Assembly: GCA_031002005.1 (NCBI GenBank)
Contig: JARYHS010009186.1
Location: forward strand, 179,950,437-180,014,436
Length of the DNA: 64,000 nucleotides
Reading direction: 5' to 3'
Origin: Vandiemenella viatica
Taxonomy: Eukaryota > Arthropoda > Insecta > Orthoptera > Morabidae
Shown here: positions 21,418-34,118 of the stretch, in pieces
Layout of the letters: each line of letters begins with the position of its first letter
How positions within the stretch are numbered: the stretch's first letter is position 1
Notes under the pieces: model-generated
The model's input: only the letters and a program-made list of their open reading frames with translations
Told to the model about the DNA's origin: nothing
Database searches by the model: none
Made by a program: the position numbers and the translations under genes

Positions 21418-22446
21418 ATTATCCGTAAATTAAATTAATTCAACTAACTTACTTTATTAGATACAAAAAAATTTACTTAACTAGGGGAGAAGAGAGCAAA
21501 GTTTCCAAGCTAAGTTTTGACGATGTTTCATGCTGACTTATAATATACCAATAAGCATAAAAAGTAGTGTTTGTGTACTTCAACTGTCCTAATAACAGTC
21601 AATGCATCATAGAATTTTTTAGTTAACTTTGGATTAATTTTTCTAAAAATACCCAAATGGCCACATTGCCCGACATGGTCGCGCTATTTAGCATCAAAAT
21701 CAGAAATAAGTAATTAAAAACGTACTAATTTGCAAAATTTGCTTTATTAAAGAAAATAAAATTATTTATCTTGGAAAACAAAGAAATCATAACAAGCAAA
21801 TATAAATTAATATTAATTGCAATTCTCGCAAATTAAAAAAAAAGGTGTTTTCTTCAACTCCAGCACAGAGTTCTTGAGCCCAAAGGAACATATTTTGAAC
21901 TGGATCCATCGTACTTCTGAACTTGAAGCTGAAAATTTTTTTGTTGCAATTCTGGTACTGTGTGATGATGATCAAATAACTCTTTTTTAGGTTATATTTT
22001 TTGCGCTTAATGGTTTTCTTTCTAACATTAATCTTTTCGTCCTTTTTGCAATTTAAGTTAATTTATCTATGGATATGATGTCAACATCTGCAAAGAAACC
22101 CCTTTCGGCCGTTGATTTTGCGTTTTCCTACTGTTGTTTTACGGAGCACTGGAACAATGTCCTTTGGGTTCACAGAGTACGAAATATCACCACAACATCT
22201 ACTTTGTAATAAAACAACTTTCAAACAGAAATAACTTAATTGATTTTTATTATTACTTATATTACTCACCTCAGCTTCAAATGAAAATAAATCATCTATA
22301 CAAAGTATTGTTTAACGGTAACGTTAATAAGCCGAAAAGAACAAATTGAGAGTTACTACTCGGCGGAAGAAGTGGCCACCGCAACTAGCAGTCTGGCCAC
22401 ATTGCCCGGACTGAGGACTTAACAGAAACGTAGTTAAACCTTAACA
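21418..22446. other. AT-rich spacer left of the LINE
   Basis: AT-rich; small frames (21787-21975, 22081-22269) have no family match that I recognise. Ends at the LINE target site. Confidence 0.4.
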
Positions 22447-22456
22447 ATGCAACGAA

Positions 22457-25400
22457 GGGGTACACGGAAGGAGCCTCCTCGAAGATCGTGCAGAATAGTG
22501 AAATATGAAAACTAATACGATCGGGCGTACCCTGGGCAACATTAGGAATAATCCTAATGGCAGATCCTTCCACCACCAGGACAAATTTCAAAATAAACGG
22601 TTTTTTTCAAAGCCAGCTCTTTCAATTATATCAATAAACATCGAAGGTATATCACCAGAGAAAGAGATTTTAATATCTGATATCTGTAAACACTCAAAAT
22701 GTGACTTTTTATTGGTTCAAGAGACACATAGAGGTCCAAATGACAGAAGCCCAAAAATCAATGGAATGAACCTTATTAATGAGAGACCAAGTGAAAAGTA
22801 TGGCAGTGCAGTTTTCGCCAAACCAGATCTAAAGATCCTTTCAACTGGGATAACCTCAGATGGCGAAATAGAGATACTGACCACCGAAATCAAATCATGC
22901 ACCGTGACATCAGTGTATAAGCCACCAAATGCCGAATTAAGATTCACAGAACCACCTAACTTCCACTCCCACCAAACAAAGATTGTTATGGGTGACTTCA
23001 ATTGCCACAGTACATCCTGGGGCTACAGGGAAACTGATAAAAATGGAGAGGACCTTGAAGGATGGGTTGAACATATGGGCCTAATGCTAATATATGACCC
23101 AAAGTTGCCACCATCTTTTAGTAGTGGAAGATGGCAGGGTGGATACAACCCAGATAACATCTTTGTCAGTGAACACATTGCCAAACAGTCAAAGAAGAAT
23201 GTTATGGAGCCAATCCCACGTACCCAACATAGACCAATTATCTGCACTGTTGAAGCAGTAGTGAAGCCAGAGTCTGTTCAGTTTAAAAGAAGTTTCAATT
23301 TCAAACAAGCACAATGGGGAAAGTTCTCTCAAGAACTAGATGAGGAAGTGCTAAACCTCGACCCATCTCCAAATGCATACGACAAATTTATTGAAATAGT
23401 TAAAGCCATCTCACGGAAACATATTCCTCGAGGCTGTAGAACAACTTATGTCGCTGGACTGGATAATGACTCCAAGTCTCTTCTTGAGAGATACGGGCAC
23501 CTTTACGAAGAAGATCCTTTTTCTGAAGAAACCATACAGACAGGTGAAGATCTCCTACGCGCTGTGTCTACTGCTAGAAGAGATAAATGGTGCAATTTAA
23601 TGTCAGATTTAAACATGAAACAGAATAGTCGTAAGGCTTGGAAATTACTGAAAAACCTCAATAGTGATCCAAGTAGCTCTCCACCTAGTCTCCTTAAAAT
23701 TCGTCCAAATCAAATAGCACACCAACTGCTACTGAATGGAAAGACTAGAAGAAGACCTGAAAAAAGAAAACTCCAAAGGCACTCTGACGAGCAAGACCAT
23801 CTTGGGAATCCATTCACACTGATAGAACTGGAAGCCGCCTTGCAGTCTTTGAAGATTAACAAAGCTGCAGGCTTAGATGACCTGAGAACAGAGCAAATTA
23901 AAATGTTTGGCCCAGCTACAAAGCAGTGGATCTTGAATTTAATGAATGCCTGCACCTCCAACTTACAGATCCCCAAGATCTGGCGGAAAGCCAAAGTTGT
24001 GGCACTGCTAAAGCCTGGAAAGGATCCAACAGATCCAAAAAACTTCCGACCAGTTTCACTCCTATGTCATTTATACAAAGTCTAGGAGAGATTGATCCTC
24101 AATCGTATCTCAGAGTGCATTGACAAAATGCTTATAAAGGAACAGGCTGGTTTTCGACCTGGTAGGTCATGCTGCGGCCAAATTCTTAACCTCACACAGT
24201 ATATAGAGGATGGGTATGAAAGAGGACAGGTTACAGGTGTGGCATTCATCGATCTCACAGCGGCGTATGATACAGTCAACCACAAAATTTTGATAAGTAA
24301 GGTATATTCCATCACAAAAGACTACCATCTAACACAAGTCATCCAGTGTTTACTACAAAACAGAAGGTTTTACGTCACCCTCCACAATAAGAAGAGTCGA
24401 TGGAGAACTCAGAAGAATGGCCTCCCTCAGGGTAGTGTGCTGGCCCCGCTCTTGTACAACATATATACAAATGATCAACCAATTATTCCTGGAACAAGAG
24501 CATTCATTTATGCTGATGACACAGCAGTTGCAGCTCAAGGCACAACCTTTGAGGCGGTGGAGGTGAAGCTGAAAACAGCTCTTGAAGATATGGCCAAGTA
24601 TTATGATGCTAATCACTTGAAACCTAACCCTGGAAAAACACAGGTCTGTGCATTCCATCTGAGAAACAGAGAAGCTAGAAGGAAGTTGAACATCAACTGG
24701 AGGGGGCAACAACTACTACACTGCGATACACCTAAATATCTAGGAGTAAAGCTTGATCGATCTCTCACATTCAAAACCCATTGTGAGGATCTGAAACTTA
24801 AAGTATCTGCCCGGAACAACATCATCCGGAAACTTATAAGTACCTCCTGGGGAGCACATCCAAATGTGCTTCGTACATCTGCCCTGGCACTTAGTTTCTC
24901 TGCAGCAGAATACTCAGCGCCAGTTTGGCAAAACTCTGCACATGCTAAGCAGGTTGATATAGCATTGAATGATACTGGTCGCATTGTAACAGGTTGCCTA
25001 AAACCAACTCCTATTAGTAAAATATACCAAATCATGGGTATAGCACCACCTGACATTCGTAGGAAAACAGCTGCAGAGAGGGAGAAGAGGAAACAAGAAA
25101 CAGACCCCAGACACCCTTTGTTTAGACACGAACCTCAACCCACAAGGCTGAAGTCAAGGAAGAGCTTCGTACAATCAACTACAGCCATAACATCATCTAC
25201 TGGAGCACGCCGTCTAGAACTATGGCGAAATTCGTTGCCTGAAGAACAGTGGAGGAACATCAAAGAGGCACCGGCTGCGGGATGTAATCAGCCATATGCT
25301 ATATGGAAGGCTCTAAACAGATTAAGAACTGAAGTGTCCCGATGTAAATATAATATTAAAAAATGGGGGTATACTAATGACAACGATCTATGTGAATGTG

Positions 25401-25613
25401 GTGAGCTTCAGAATCCACAACATCTTCTGATATGCAGGAATCTCCCTGAAATCTGCAATATCGACGACCTTTACAGGGCAAACGAGAAGGCCATCAAGAT
25501 TGCCGAATTCTGGTCACATTCTATATAATTGTGTTTATAGCTTAATATTAATTAATTAATGTTATTTGTTTTTTCAACTTGTTATGTCCTGGACACGAGA
25601 AATAAATAAATAA
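22457..25613 (+). mobile_element. Near-intact LINE copy with target-site duplication
   Basis: ATGCAACGAA stands at 22447-22456 and again at 25614-25623, flanking a complete ORF2 and a 3' end made of AAATA/TAAA repeats (about 25600-25613). This is the expected footprint of target-primed reverse transcription. Only 48 bases precede the ORF2 ATG and no ORF1 is present, so the copy is probably 5'-truncated. It has a single nonsense codon and a well-preserved target duplication, so it is young relative to the other LINEs here. Confidence 0.85.
22505..25528 (+). pseudogene. LINE ORF2: AP-endonuclease plus reverse transcriptase, one premature stop
   Basis: A single frame of 1008 codons is interrupted only by TAG at 24083-24085 (codon 527). 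The N-terminal third is an APE-type endonuclease: SIISINIEG, LLVQETH, VMGDFNCHSTSWG, NPDNIFVS and TQHRPI, corresponding to the N, E, D-x-N and terminal H motifs. The reverse transcriptase follows: AAGLDDL, KNFRPVSLL, then after the stop AGFRPGRSC, AFIDLTAAYDTVNH (first catalytic D), LPQGSVLAPLLYN and FIYADDTAV (YADD at 24509-24520). The C-terminus has a cysteine-histidine cluster, CECG...HLLIC. No RNase H domain is seen, consistent with Jockey/CR1-group LINEs. The endonuclease S-D-H motif reads T-Q-H, a change that may reduce activity. Confidence 0.88.
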
Positions 25614-25623
25614 ATGCAACGAA

Positions 25624-27200
25624 ACAATGCGATCGCTAAACCGGGAATTTTTAGCCAAAACAGCACTATTGCAAAGCAATTTCGCCCAGAAGTGGTAATT
25701 TACTTGGTATCTTAATAATAAATACATATGCTGAACAGTTATCAAACATTAGGATGATCAATAACCCAAATATTCAAATAGCTTTTAGAGATTATACGCT
25801 AGCCGGATTGAGCATTTATGGCAAGGAAGGAAACTGAGCGGACGAGCTATAATTTTTCCGGTGCGATGGCACCACCCCTTGAGCCCCATAACCACCATGG
25901 CTGTTTTGTCCGTCATGGGCACTTTGCCCTGTTGTCCATCAAGGGCGTAGTCAGGTGAAAAGGGCCTCACCCTGGCTCCCTCTCTCAAGAAGTCAAGCGA
26001 AAAATATAGGAAAATACAAATTCGCACTTTTAATACTAAAATTAAATTGTCAAAATTTATCCAGAACTCCCGCCCTCAGACTAGTGCTTAAATGAATGTT
26101 TAATTTCTGTTTTCAAGTAAAACCATTTTTAGCAAGAATTTTTCCATATTTTTGCCTTACCCTGAAGCTAATCCTAGCTACGCCCTCGCCTACAATAAAA
26201 TACTTAAAAAAATAATGCATTGAAATTCCTTTTGTAATGTATGTTATAAATTTTGATACTCGAAATGTATTTTGTAGTAATAACCGCACAGAGGATGATT
26301 GTACTGAAATATAACTTTATTTGTGGTGTTGTTATTGTAATTGATCGAGAAATGTTTTGTGGAAATATTATTTTATCAGGTTAGGTTCCTCGTCGTAACT
26401 GTGATTGTTATAAATTAATTAACGCGTTACCGCTAGTGTACATAGTATGCAAATAACTATCATTAACTGTTTGCTTGTCCTTTTAATTGTCCTCATCAAA
26501 TGCGTAACAACACAGTATGTGTCATGACATCTTGATTCGTTCACACCTTACCAACTTCGAGAAACAAATTTTCTTAGTTCCACTCCAGAGAGATTTCTTA
26601 TTTGAACGCTGATCTGTTGCACCTTCTAATGGGATGGTTTTAGTGAAGTTTTATATAATTATAGTTACTTAATTTTGATTTTAATTAATTTAATTTCTTT
26701 CAAAGGAGAGTGAAATTAAACGAATTTATACGATCTAGAAGACATGGGCCGTAACCAAAACAAAAAAAATCAACACCTTGCCCTGCGACAGAGGCTGTAA
26801 AACCAAAAATGGGAAAAAAATTATTATATCTGTACAACAATAGATTACCTCCAAATAACAAGCGTTTCCGAGATCACATGTCAACAGAATTTCCAGAAAA
26901 ACCATCACAGGTTTTAAATATAAAACTCTCTCCCACCCAACCACGTCGCCAAACTTTCTTTACAGAGATTAGCCAACATTGTTATTCTCGACTCTGAATT
27001 GTTAGCAGAGTCCCCTAATTCCCTTGGGTCAACTGCTGTCGTTGTGAATTGACGTGTTCACTCGGGCGCCTATCTGTGCGGTTCATCGTTCTCCGAGCGC
27101 TCCATTCAAGACCGCTGTTGTGTAGAAGGCCGTTTATTCTTCGAGGGTAGGAGTCTCTTTCTGGCAAAGACGTGTCTAGACTGCCAAACCATACACTGGT
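25624..27200. other. Spacer with a GC-richer island
   Basis: Mostly AT-rich. Between about 25860 and 25990 is a GC-richer piece (CCCATAACCACCATGGC, AAGGGCGTAGTCAGG) that looks repeat-derived but I cannot name it. The frames at 26735-26944 and 26809-26997 are short and unrecognised. Confidence 0.35.
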
Positions 27201-27289
27201 CCCGCGTGATGATAAAACTTACTACAGTGCAATTACCACTCTGTTTTATTCATATGTAATGAGCACTCTTATTATAACCTTCAGCTATT

Positions 27290-28520
27290 TACAGCGAGAA
27301 CAATTTTTATCGATTGGATACCCGATGTTGAATACACACAGAAAACACACATACACAGATACAACTATAGACAGTTCATCATTCCATCCTCTAACACACA
27401 AACATGAAGCTTTCAGGGCAATGCAACACAGAGCACTTTCATTGAACCTAGAGAAAAAAAATCCTCAAACAAGAAATATACAATGGCTACACACCCAAAT
27501 TAATTGACAAATTATCCACTAAAATACAGAAAAATAACAATACAATAACACAGTATAATTCAGGTAAAGAGAATAAAATATATATCAACATTCCATATTT
27601 AGGTCCCATATCACAAAAAATTGCTAACTTATTAAGCAAAACCAACGTAGCAATAGCATTCTCCACTAATAATAAGCTAGGTCACCTATTAGAACATGAC
27701 ATAAAAACAGACAAACAGATAAACAGGAACAGTGGAGTATACAAAATATCATGCCTAAACTGTCTATGGGAAAAACTTGCAAAAATTTTCAAACCCGTTT
27801 CAAAGAACACATGAACGCTTTTAGATTAAACCACTTCGAAAAATCAGCCATTGCAGAACACATGTTCGACACAAAACATGTGATTAATGACATTCAAAAT
27901 AATTTAACAGTGTTACATATGCAGTCCAATGCCAAGAAAATTGACCTGTTAGAACAATTAGAAATATTTCTCCACAAGATAAAAAGCCCAGAGCATATGT
28001 TAAATAAACAAGTAGACTTTACTAGCCACTACTACTTTAATATTTTTAAAGATTTATTTCCTGTTTAATTTTAAGTACTAGAGACAAGAAAAGATCACCG
28101 ACACGATATACTCTGACAACGAATAATAATTTTTATCTTTGAATAACTTGTAGTACATATCATCTTTAAACTATTTTGTGGTGTTTAGATAAACATGTGC
28201 ACCTTATAAGACATCGTGTCTAGTACAATGCTCCCCAGTAAATATGTATACGAAGCTAATTATTCAGCATCTCGTCAATTCTGGTAAGTTTTTCATAATG
28301 TTTCCATATTTAGTCTTTTCTCTCATAATAAAACGTGTTCACGACACTTACTTGAAATCATTTTATAGCACAGGAACAAACTTTACTAGCCACGAATCTC
28401 GCTTAAGGAAAATTCAAAACCAAATGTAAATACCATAGTCACCTGAAGATGGATCCACAGGGTCCGAAATACATTGTGTAATACAATAAAAGTTGCATTC
28501 TAGTGACTGAAGGCTGCTTC
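27290..28520 (+). mobile_element. Penelope-like element, 3' half
   Basis: Three shifted frames read through as one Penelope ORF. First is the end of the reverse transcriptase (RKHTYTDTTIDSSSFHPLTH, then KHEAFRAMQHRALS), then NIPYLGPISQKI, then SGVYKISCLNC with GKTCKNFQTRFKEH, which is the GIY-YIG endonuclease, ending at 28068. Further on, CACCTGAAGATGGATCCACA followed by GGGTCCGAAA at about 28440-28480 resembles the conserved 3' motif of arthropod Penelope copies. Frameshifts near 27507 and 27750 make it inactive. The 5' boundary is unclear. Confidence 0.8.
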
Positions 28521-28524
28521 TCAT

Positions 28525-29229
28525 TCTACCTTTGTCAGAACTTATATTTTTATGTACAGTACGTGTCATTTATATTTCTTGTGATTTTGGGAGTAATACA
28601 AATATTTCATTTGTAATTAGTATCTGACATATGTTCAGCTAGCACTAGTATTAAGAATTGCTGCCTGCCCCTTTTGGTATTGGTTTGCGTTAAGTATATT
28701 TAAGTAAATTTTGTTAATGACTGTTCTTGACCTCGTAGTTCAAATGCCGGCCTTCACTCTAACAAACTATGAAGCATATTTTTTAGTTGAAGAAGATAAG
28801 TTGAATAGTATTAATGTTCGATATTAGATCAGCAATATTAAAATTACCATCTTATCAAATATTTAAGAAAGTATTTCTACAAACATTGACTATGGTAAAT
28901 AGCCCACACTCTGAATTGTTCGTGTCCCTTTGCCAGCTATGTAGTGGGTATTTGAATAGAATCCATACGAAGTTGGTTGTTATTGAGTTGTACAAAACAT
29001 TAGTAATTGCACGGCATTTGCAACGTAAATACCATGTAAATCGGAGTTAATTTAAAAAATTAGGTTAAAAGTGTTTTAGGCAAACTAAGAAGTATTTTGA
29101 GTTAGAAACTGTAAGTGAAGCGAGAATGACAGTTGCGACATTGTTCCACAACGATTTGAGTTTTCTGTATTAGTTCAGGCTTTTTATCAACTTAAGAACA
29201 ATATCTGGAACTGTTAAATCTACACCTAC
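28525..29229. other. Spacer, nothing recognised
   Basis: AT-rich; the 78-residue frame at 28814-29050 shows no domain I recognise. Confidence 0.35.
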
Positions 29230-29838
29230 AGACTGGCAAACTGTATTCTCTAACATCGCCCCACCAAGTCTCCGAAGACAAGCGGCTTTAAAAAAGTAAT
29301 GGCAGAAATGCTTAAGATATCCATAACTTCCAATTTATCAGGACTGCACACACAAAGCACCAAATAGACTAAAATCTAGATATTCAACATGGAGGTTTGG
29401 TCAAAAGCTGGTCCAAAATTTCAACATAGGCGAAGCATGGTGCGCTGACTGGACCAATTCCAACCCCGACAAACATGCGCTAATACAAGACACTACACGA
29501 CAGACTCCTGGATTCAACCTTCTTAGGAAAACCTGGACGGCACTGAACCGAGTGAGAACAGGCCACGATAGATGCAACTACTAGATGTACAAGTGGGGAA
29601 TGATAGAGAATCCTTCTTGTGACTGTGGTAACTACGAGCAAACCATTCACCACTTCATCATGGAATGCCCACTCAGGAGATTCAGTGATACAATGCATCA
29701 TATTCATGAAGCAACCACGGAAGGAAGTGAATGGCTGCAATCGTTGGGATTCAGTCTGTAGTAATAGTTATATTTATTGTAATTCAATGTAGTTACTACT
29801 TTTGTATTTCTGCCATTCGAAATAAATAAATCAACTTA
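29230..29838 (+). mobile_element. LINE 3' fragment, same group as the 22.5 kb copy
   Basis: The forward translation near 29500-29760 gives LLRKTWTALNRVRTGHDRC and then SCDCGNYEQTIHHFIMECPL, the C-x-C...H-x4-C cluster found at the C-terminus of the 22.5 kb element. The frame ends GFSL-stop at 29758-29760, and the 3' end is AAATAAATAAAT. It carries in-frame stops and no catalytic core: a dead 5'-truncated copy. Confidence 0.7.
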
Positions 29839-30219
29839 AGAAGGAAAACGTGTGATTTTCACAGTTTCTCTTCATATAAGAAGAACCACGAAGTCAAAAA
29901 ACTCAGAATTACATTGTGTGAAACTTGCAGAGAATTGCGTTGTGTTTGTTCTTTCGGCTCTAAAACCTTGTTATTATTCTGAAGACCGTGAACTATTAAT
30001 TCAAAAAACTGTATAAATCTCATATGCTTTATTTTCGGTTAATAAAAAGAACAATTACATATCATTAAAATGAATACTAATAACATTTGATATGGAGCAT
30101 TACGTAATTATGTTTTGATATGTCAGTCAGGAAGTACGATTTTAACCTGATTTTATTATTGGTCACGAAAGGTAATTTGAATTAATAACAAACATTTTCA
30201 TTACAATTCGAAATCTGAT

Positions 30220-30225
30220 TTTATT
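30220..30225 (-). terminator. Poly(A) signal of CSP-B
   Basis: AATAAA on the minus strand, about 35 bases beyond the stop codon at 30260-30262, the same spacing as in CSP-A. The surrounding 3' UTR resembles that of CSP-A. Confidence 0.7.
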
Positions 30226-30259
30226 ATACAGTTAAAAATTCACAGAAAGGTAGAGTTCT

Positions 30260-30456
30260 TCAGGCCACACCAGCTTGTGCTCTCCAGAAGTCACCATAGT
30301 TCTTGAGTTTTTCTCCAGTGGGATCATACTTCGCTACGATTTTCTGAAGATCCTCCGGTCTGTTCTTGGAGATATTGACGAAATATTTTCCCAGTCCTTC
30401 CTTCTGCTTGGCAGAACATTTCGCGCAATTGGTTGCTACTACTTCCGGCAGAAGAT
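30260..30456 (-). CDS. CSP: Chemosensory protein CSP-B, exon 2
   Basis: The second coding exon of CSP-B begins after the acceptor TTCACAG|AT and completes an aspartate codon with the single base left from exon 1. It encodes DLLPEVVATNCAKC, KQKEGLGKYF, PEDLQKIVAKYDPTGEKLKN and ends WRAQAGVA-TGA, with cysteines at residues 77 and 80 of the joined protein. With exon 1 at 35834-36032 the product is 131 residues with C-X7-C-X18-C-X2-C. It is the nearest exon 2 downstream of that exon 1, but the pairing over 5.4 kb rests on order and phase, not on a transcript. Compared with CSP-A most of the 8 changes lie in the last 35 residues. Confidence 0.9.
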
Positions 30457-31267
30457 CTGTGAACACAAAGGAGAACGAACAGTTTGATTACATTATTGAA
30501 GATAAATAAATAAACAAAAGATATGCAGATGAAAGAATTTTAAAACTTTAGAAATAAAGCTGAAACAAAATATCAAACGAATTAAAGAGATTACTGTTGA
30601 TTAATTCATTGGTTATTTGAATAGAAAAAAAAATTAAAGAAGAGATTCTAAAAAAAGACCACAAAAATCTGTCGTGAAAAATAGAACGGTAAAAGATATT
30701 AAAAATTACGGTGTTAGTAAACAATGAATTAATGTGATGAAATAAATTTAGAGAACGAGTTCCACAGCTTAGTACTTCCAAAATAAACAAAATGTTCAAA
30801 AATCGAAGACTAGCAACTTTTGAGAAAAATAATCAAATCGTTTCTGAATGCAGAAAGATTCGAACAAATAATAAAGACGGGTACAGGAAGTTCTTGAATT
30901 AACATATTATTAACTTTTATCACTCCAGATCTTGTGCTGTGGGTATTTGCAAGTCACAAATGAGAGGTGCTTATGTGGGCTCTCAAACGTTTCAGTCATG
31001 GGCTATCGCCAACGTGAAATGCTGACAAGCACCAGTTCAAAATCACAAGGATATGACAGATAATCGTTTTGTTAATATTAACAATACGTAGATCTGCGAT
31101 CAGAAACCTACATCTAAGCATGTGTATGTAACAGATACAGCAACTATAACAGCTGATGTCGCCCAAGGATGTAGGTCGGAACAGGTCAAAGATACTCTCT
31201 CTGAAGTTAATTATAACAATCTTAACTGATCAGTAGTCCTATGTTGTAGAAGATGATAATAATAATT

Positions 31268-31560
31268 CCGTGTGGTCGAACTCACCTGGTTACAGGGTTT
31301 CTATTGGCTGCGCTTTCCACACCTCTCGTAGCCGCCTTTACCTAACTCGACAATCCTGCCGGTTACAGGGGACCTACAGTTTAACATGGAATCCGAACCA
31401 CGGAAGTGTTCTGGCGTATTTCCCATTGCACGGCAGGCTGTGCCGGAGGGGAAGGATGGGTTAAAGGCCTGTGAAAACCCCCGCCTAGAAAGGGATTCGA
31501 ACCGGGGACCTTCGGATTCCCAATCAGACACCTTAACCAATGAGCCACCAGACCACGCTG
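31268..31560 (-). mobile_element. tRNA-derived SINE (family 2)
   Basis: Read on the minus strand it starts GTGGTCTGGTGGCTCATTGG (A-box TGGCTCATTGG), has CCGGTTCGAATCCC as B-box about 35 bases further on, and then a GC-rich body. The body does not match family 1. Reading frames on both strands are by-products of the GC-rich body. Confidence 0.7.
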
Positions 31561-31832
31561 TAGAAGCTGAAACGCGTATTAATGTAGATATTACATTCGT
31601 GTATCTCGCAGTGTAAAAGATTAGTTTATTTTCCTAAACTTTTATAAGTTAAATTGGGGCATGCAGTTAGAGATTGTATGCACCCATATATATGAACGTA
31701 ATGAGTTCGAAAATTCAGTGTTATCTCGATGTTATTTCAGCGGTCATTTGCAACTTAATTACAAAAAGTGCAAGGCGATATGCGAAGCGAATAAAAATCT
31801 CTTTTTGAAGTTGATTACCTGGAGTATTTAAA

Positions 31833-32640
31833 AAATAATTAATTAATTTAATTTAATTGCAATGGAGCACAAGCACCGGTGGCAATTTCCCTTCTCGCCC
31901 ATCGTCCTCCTATCCTGCACCCACCTACATTTGCCCTCTACAAATTTTATCTTTAAATTCTCTCAACTTTTTCGGTAAATTATTATAATTGTCTTGGTAA
32001 CTCATTCCAATCCCTGACAACCTTACCTAAAAAAAGAGAATCTTCCCACACCCTTGTGCCTGAAATCGATTGCCAGCTTGTGGTCATGGTCATCTTTTCC
32101 CTTCCATGAATTACTTTTCATACCTATTCCAATATCTTTCAATGCCTCATCGCCAGTATACGTCCTGTACACTCCCATTACCCTCCTCATCCTCCTCCTG
32201 TCTTGTAATGAATCCCATTCCAGCTCCTTTATCATATCCGTCACTGATTGCATTCTGCGATAATTTCCAGAAACAAATCTAGCAGCCCTTTTTTGCACCC
32301 TATCCAGTTTCTGTATTTGATACGCAAAATTAGGGTCCCATACTACACTACCATATTCGAGCAATGGTCTGACCAAAGTTTTGAAACCCAATTCCTTTGC
32401 TTCTCTCGTACATCCCCTCATCAATCTCTCCAACAAGTGCAGAATTTTGAAACATTTTCCTACCACCTGTCTAATGTGTCCTGCACAGTTAAGCTTGTTA
32501 TCAAATGTAATGCCAAGATATTTACATTCAATAATAGCAGCATGAAGTGACAACACATAATCTCGTCTGCTGGCATAGCTAATTCTAGACGGCGATTTAT
32601 AGTTCGAATTTTGAGTAATTGTAACGCACATTCAAAGAAG
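31833..32640 (-). mobile_element. CR1/Jockey-group LINE, 3' end
   Basis: A 202-codon open frame on the minus strand carries the post-RT signature ECKYLGITFDNKL, HLLERLMRGC, TLVRPLLEYGSVVWDP and VQKRAARFVSGNY. The 3' UTR contains GAATTGCCACCGG-type sequence (reverse of CCGGTGGCAATTTCCC) and ends in an AATT-rich tail. No start and no YADD core: truncated. The same family appears at 47632-48335 and 60686-60893. Confidence 0.8.
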
Positions 32641-34118
32641 ATTACATAAGCATATAAAACTCTCGCACGACCTCATCAATTGTACTTTTGTGCGAAGTGG
32701 GATCTGCATAGTTAAGAATCGTCTGACTATCATTAATTTCTCTATCGCTTAGGAACGACTCATACTCCCTAAACCTCTGCTGTTTTTATGTGACAGACAA
32801 TTGACGTCGTTTAAATATGAATTTGTTGGCAAAATGCGAACATTTACTTTCGATTACTTTTCGATTGTGATAAAATACGTCGCCTTTGAGAAGCGCTAAC
32901 AGATAAGATATGATAAGAGGCATAATGTTCCGTACTGTTGCCTACTGAATGCTTTCATCCCTCGTGTCGTTAGGGATTGGAATTCACGGGTGAAAGATTG
33001 ATTTTGGTGCAAAACACCCACTGCCACTCACTATTTTGTGAAGTGCGGAGTGTATGTTATTACGTGTAACTTGCCTTTCACTGATAAAAAGTTATGACAT
33101 CAGTTATCCCCAACGAAGTTTACAAGCATTTTGGAGAACATGAGTTCTTATCTACATATGCTTAGGGATAATTTGGATCTAAAGTGGTGTTACTTTTCAC
33201 CTAAACAATTTTGAGAGATGGGAAATGAAAGAAATATCAGCATGCAGTAGGTTGACTACAGAAAAGCCTGTAACAGTATCACCAGATAGACAAAAGATAA
33301 GTTAGTTCAGCACAAGGTACAACCGAGTTTAGTTCAGTTCTATAAGTTAAACATTAGTAAACGATAATGGAAATTAATGATCCACAATTTAGACGGATTA
33401 TTTGCTTTCGAATGTACATTAGTCTTAATACACTTCTAAAGTGGTTTTGTGGCTCACTTGGTTAATGTACATGACTATAGAAAGGAAGATCTTTGTTTCT
33501 AATACCAGTTTTTTCTCAAATATTCATGATCCTTAAAACTCTCCTTCAAAAATGCAAAGCATTGATTTGCTAATGTGAAGATGGTGGGACGCTCTGTGGT
33601 ACGAATCCTCAGACTCCACTTTAAACGGTAGATCCCCTTCACCTGGTAAAATTATTAGGTTAGGCGCCTGCGATAGTGGCGCATTTTGCAGTGGTGAAAA
33701 AACTCTGACACTAAGTCTTTGAGACCACACATAATTATTATTCCTAGATTTTACCTATGGTTTGAAGATTCTAAGGAGGCAAAAGTTAGTTGGTCATCTT
33801 TTTTACGTGAACGATTTTAAGTTATTTAGTAGAAGTGGGAGAATTATACATTACAAGCAAACCAGCATGGAATGGCCTCGAACAAACCTATACAACTGAA
33901 AAGGTATATTTCAGGGAAAGAAGATAAGGTTAGTATAAGAAAGTCACACTCAGGATTACGATACCGTGGTTGTTTCTCGCAATCATTAGTTATCATTTTT
34001 GGCTATAATAAGATTGAAATTATACAACTTACCTATAGTCATAATTTTGTGTTGATAGGAAATATGGTAGTATCAAAAGTTTTAAACATTATAGCTGGAA
34101 AAGGAAATAGTTATTAAC
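32641..34118. other. Intronic AT-rich DNA with weak tRNA-like stretch
   Basis: Near 33430-33500, TGGCTCACTTGG followed by TTTCTAATACC resembles a decayed tRNA-type A/B-box pair, possibly an old SINE. The frames at 33533-33730 and 33872-34117 are unrecognised. Confidence 0.3.
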
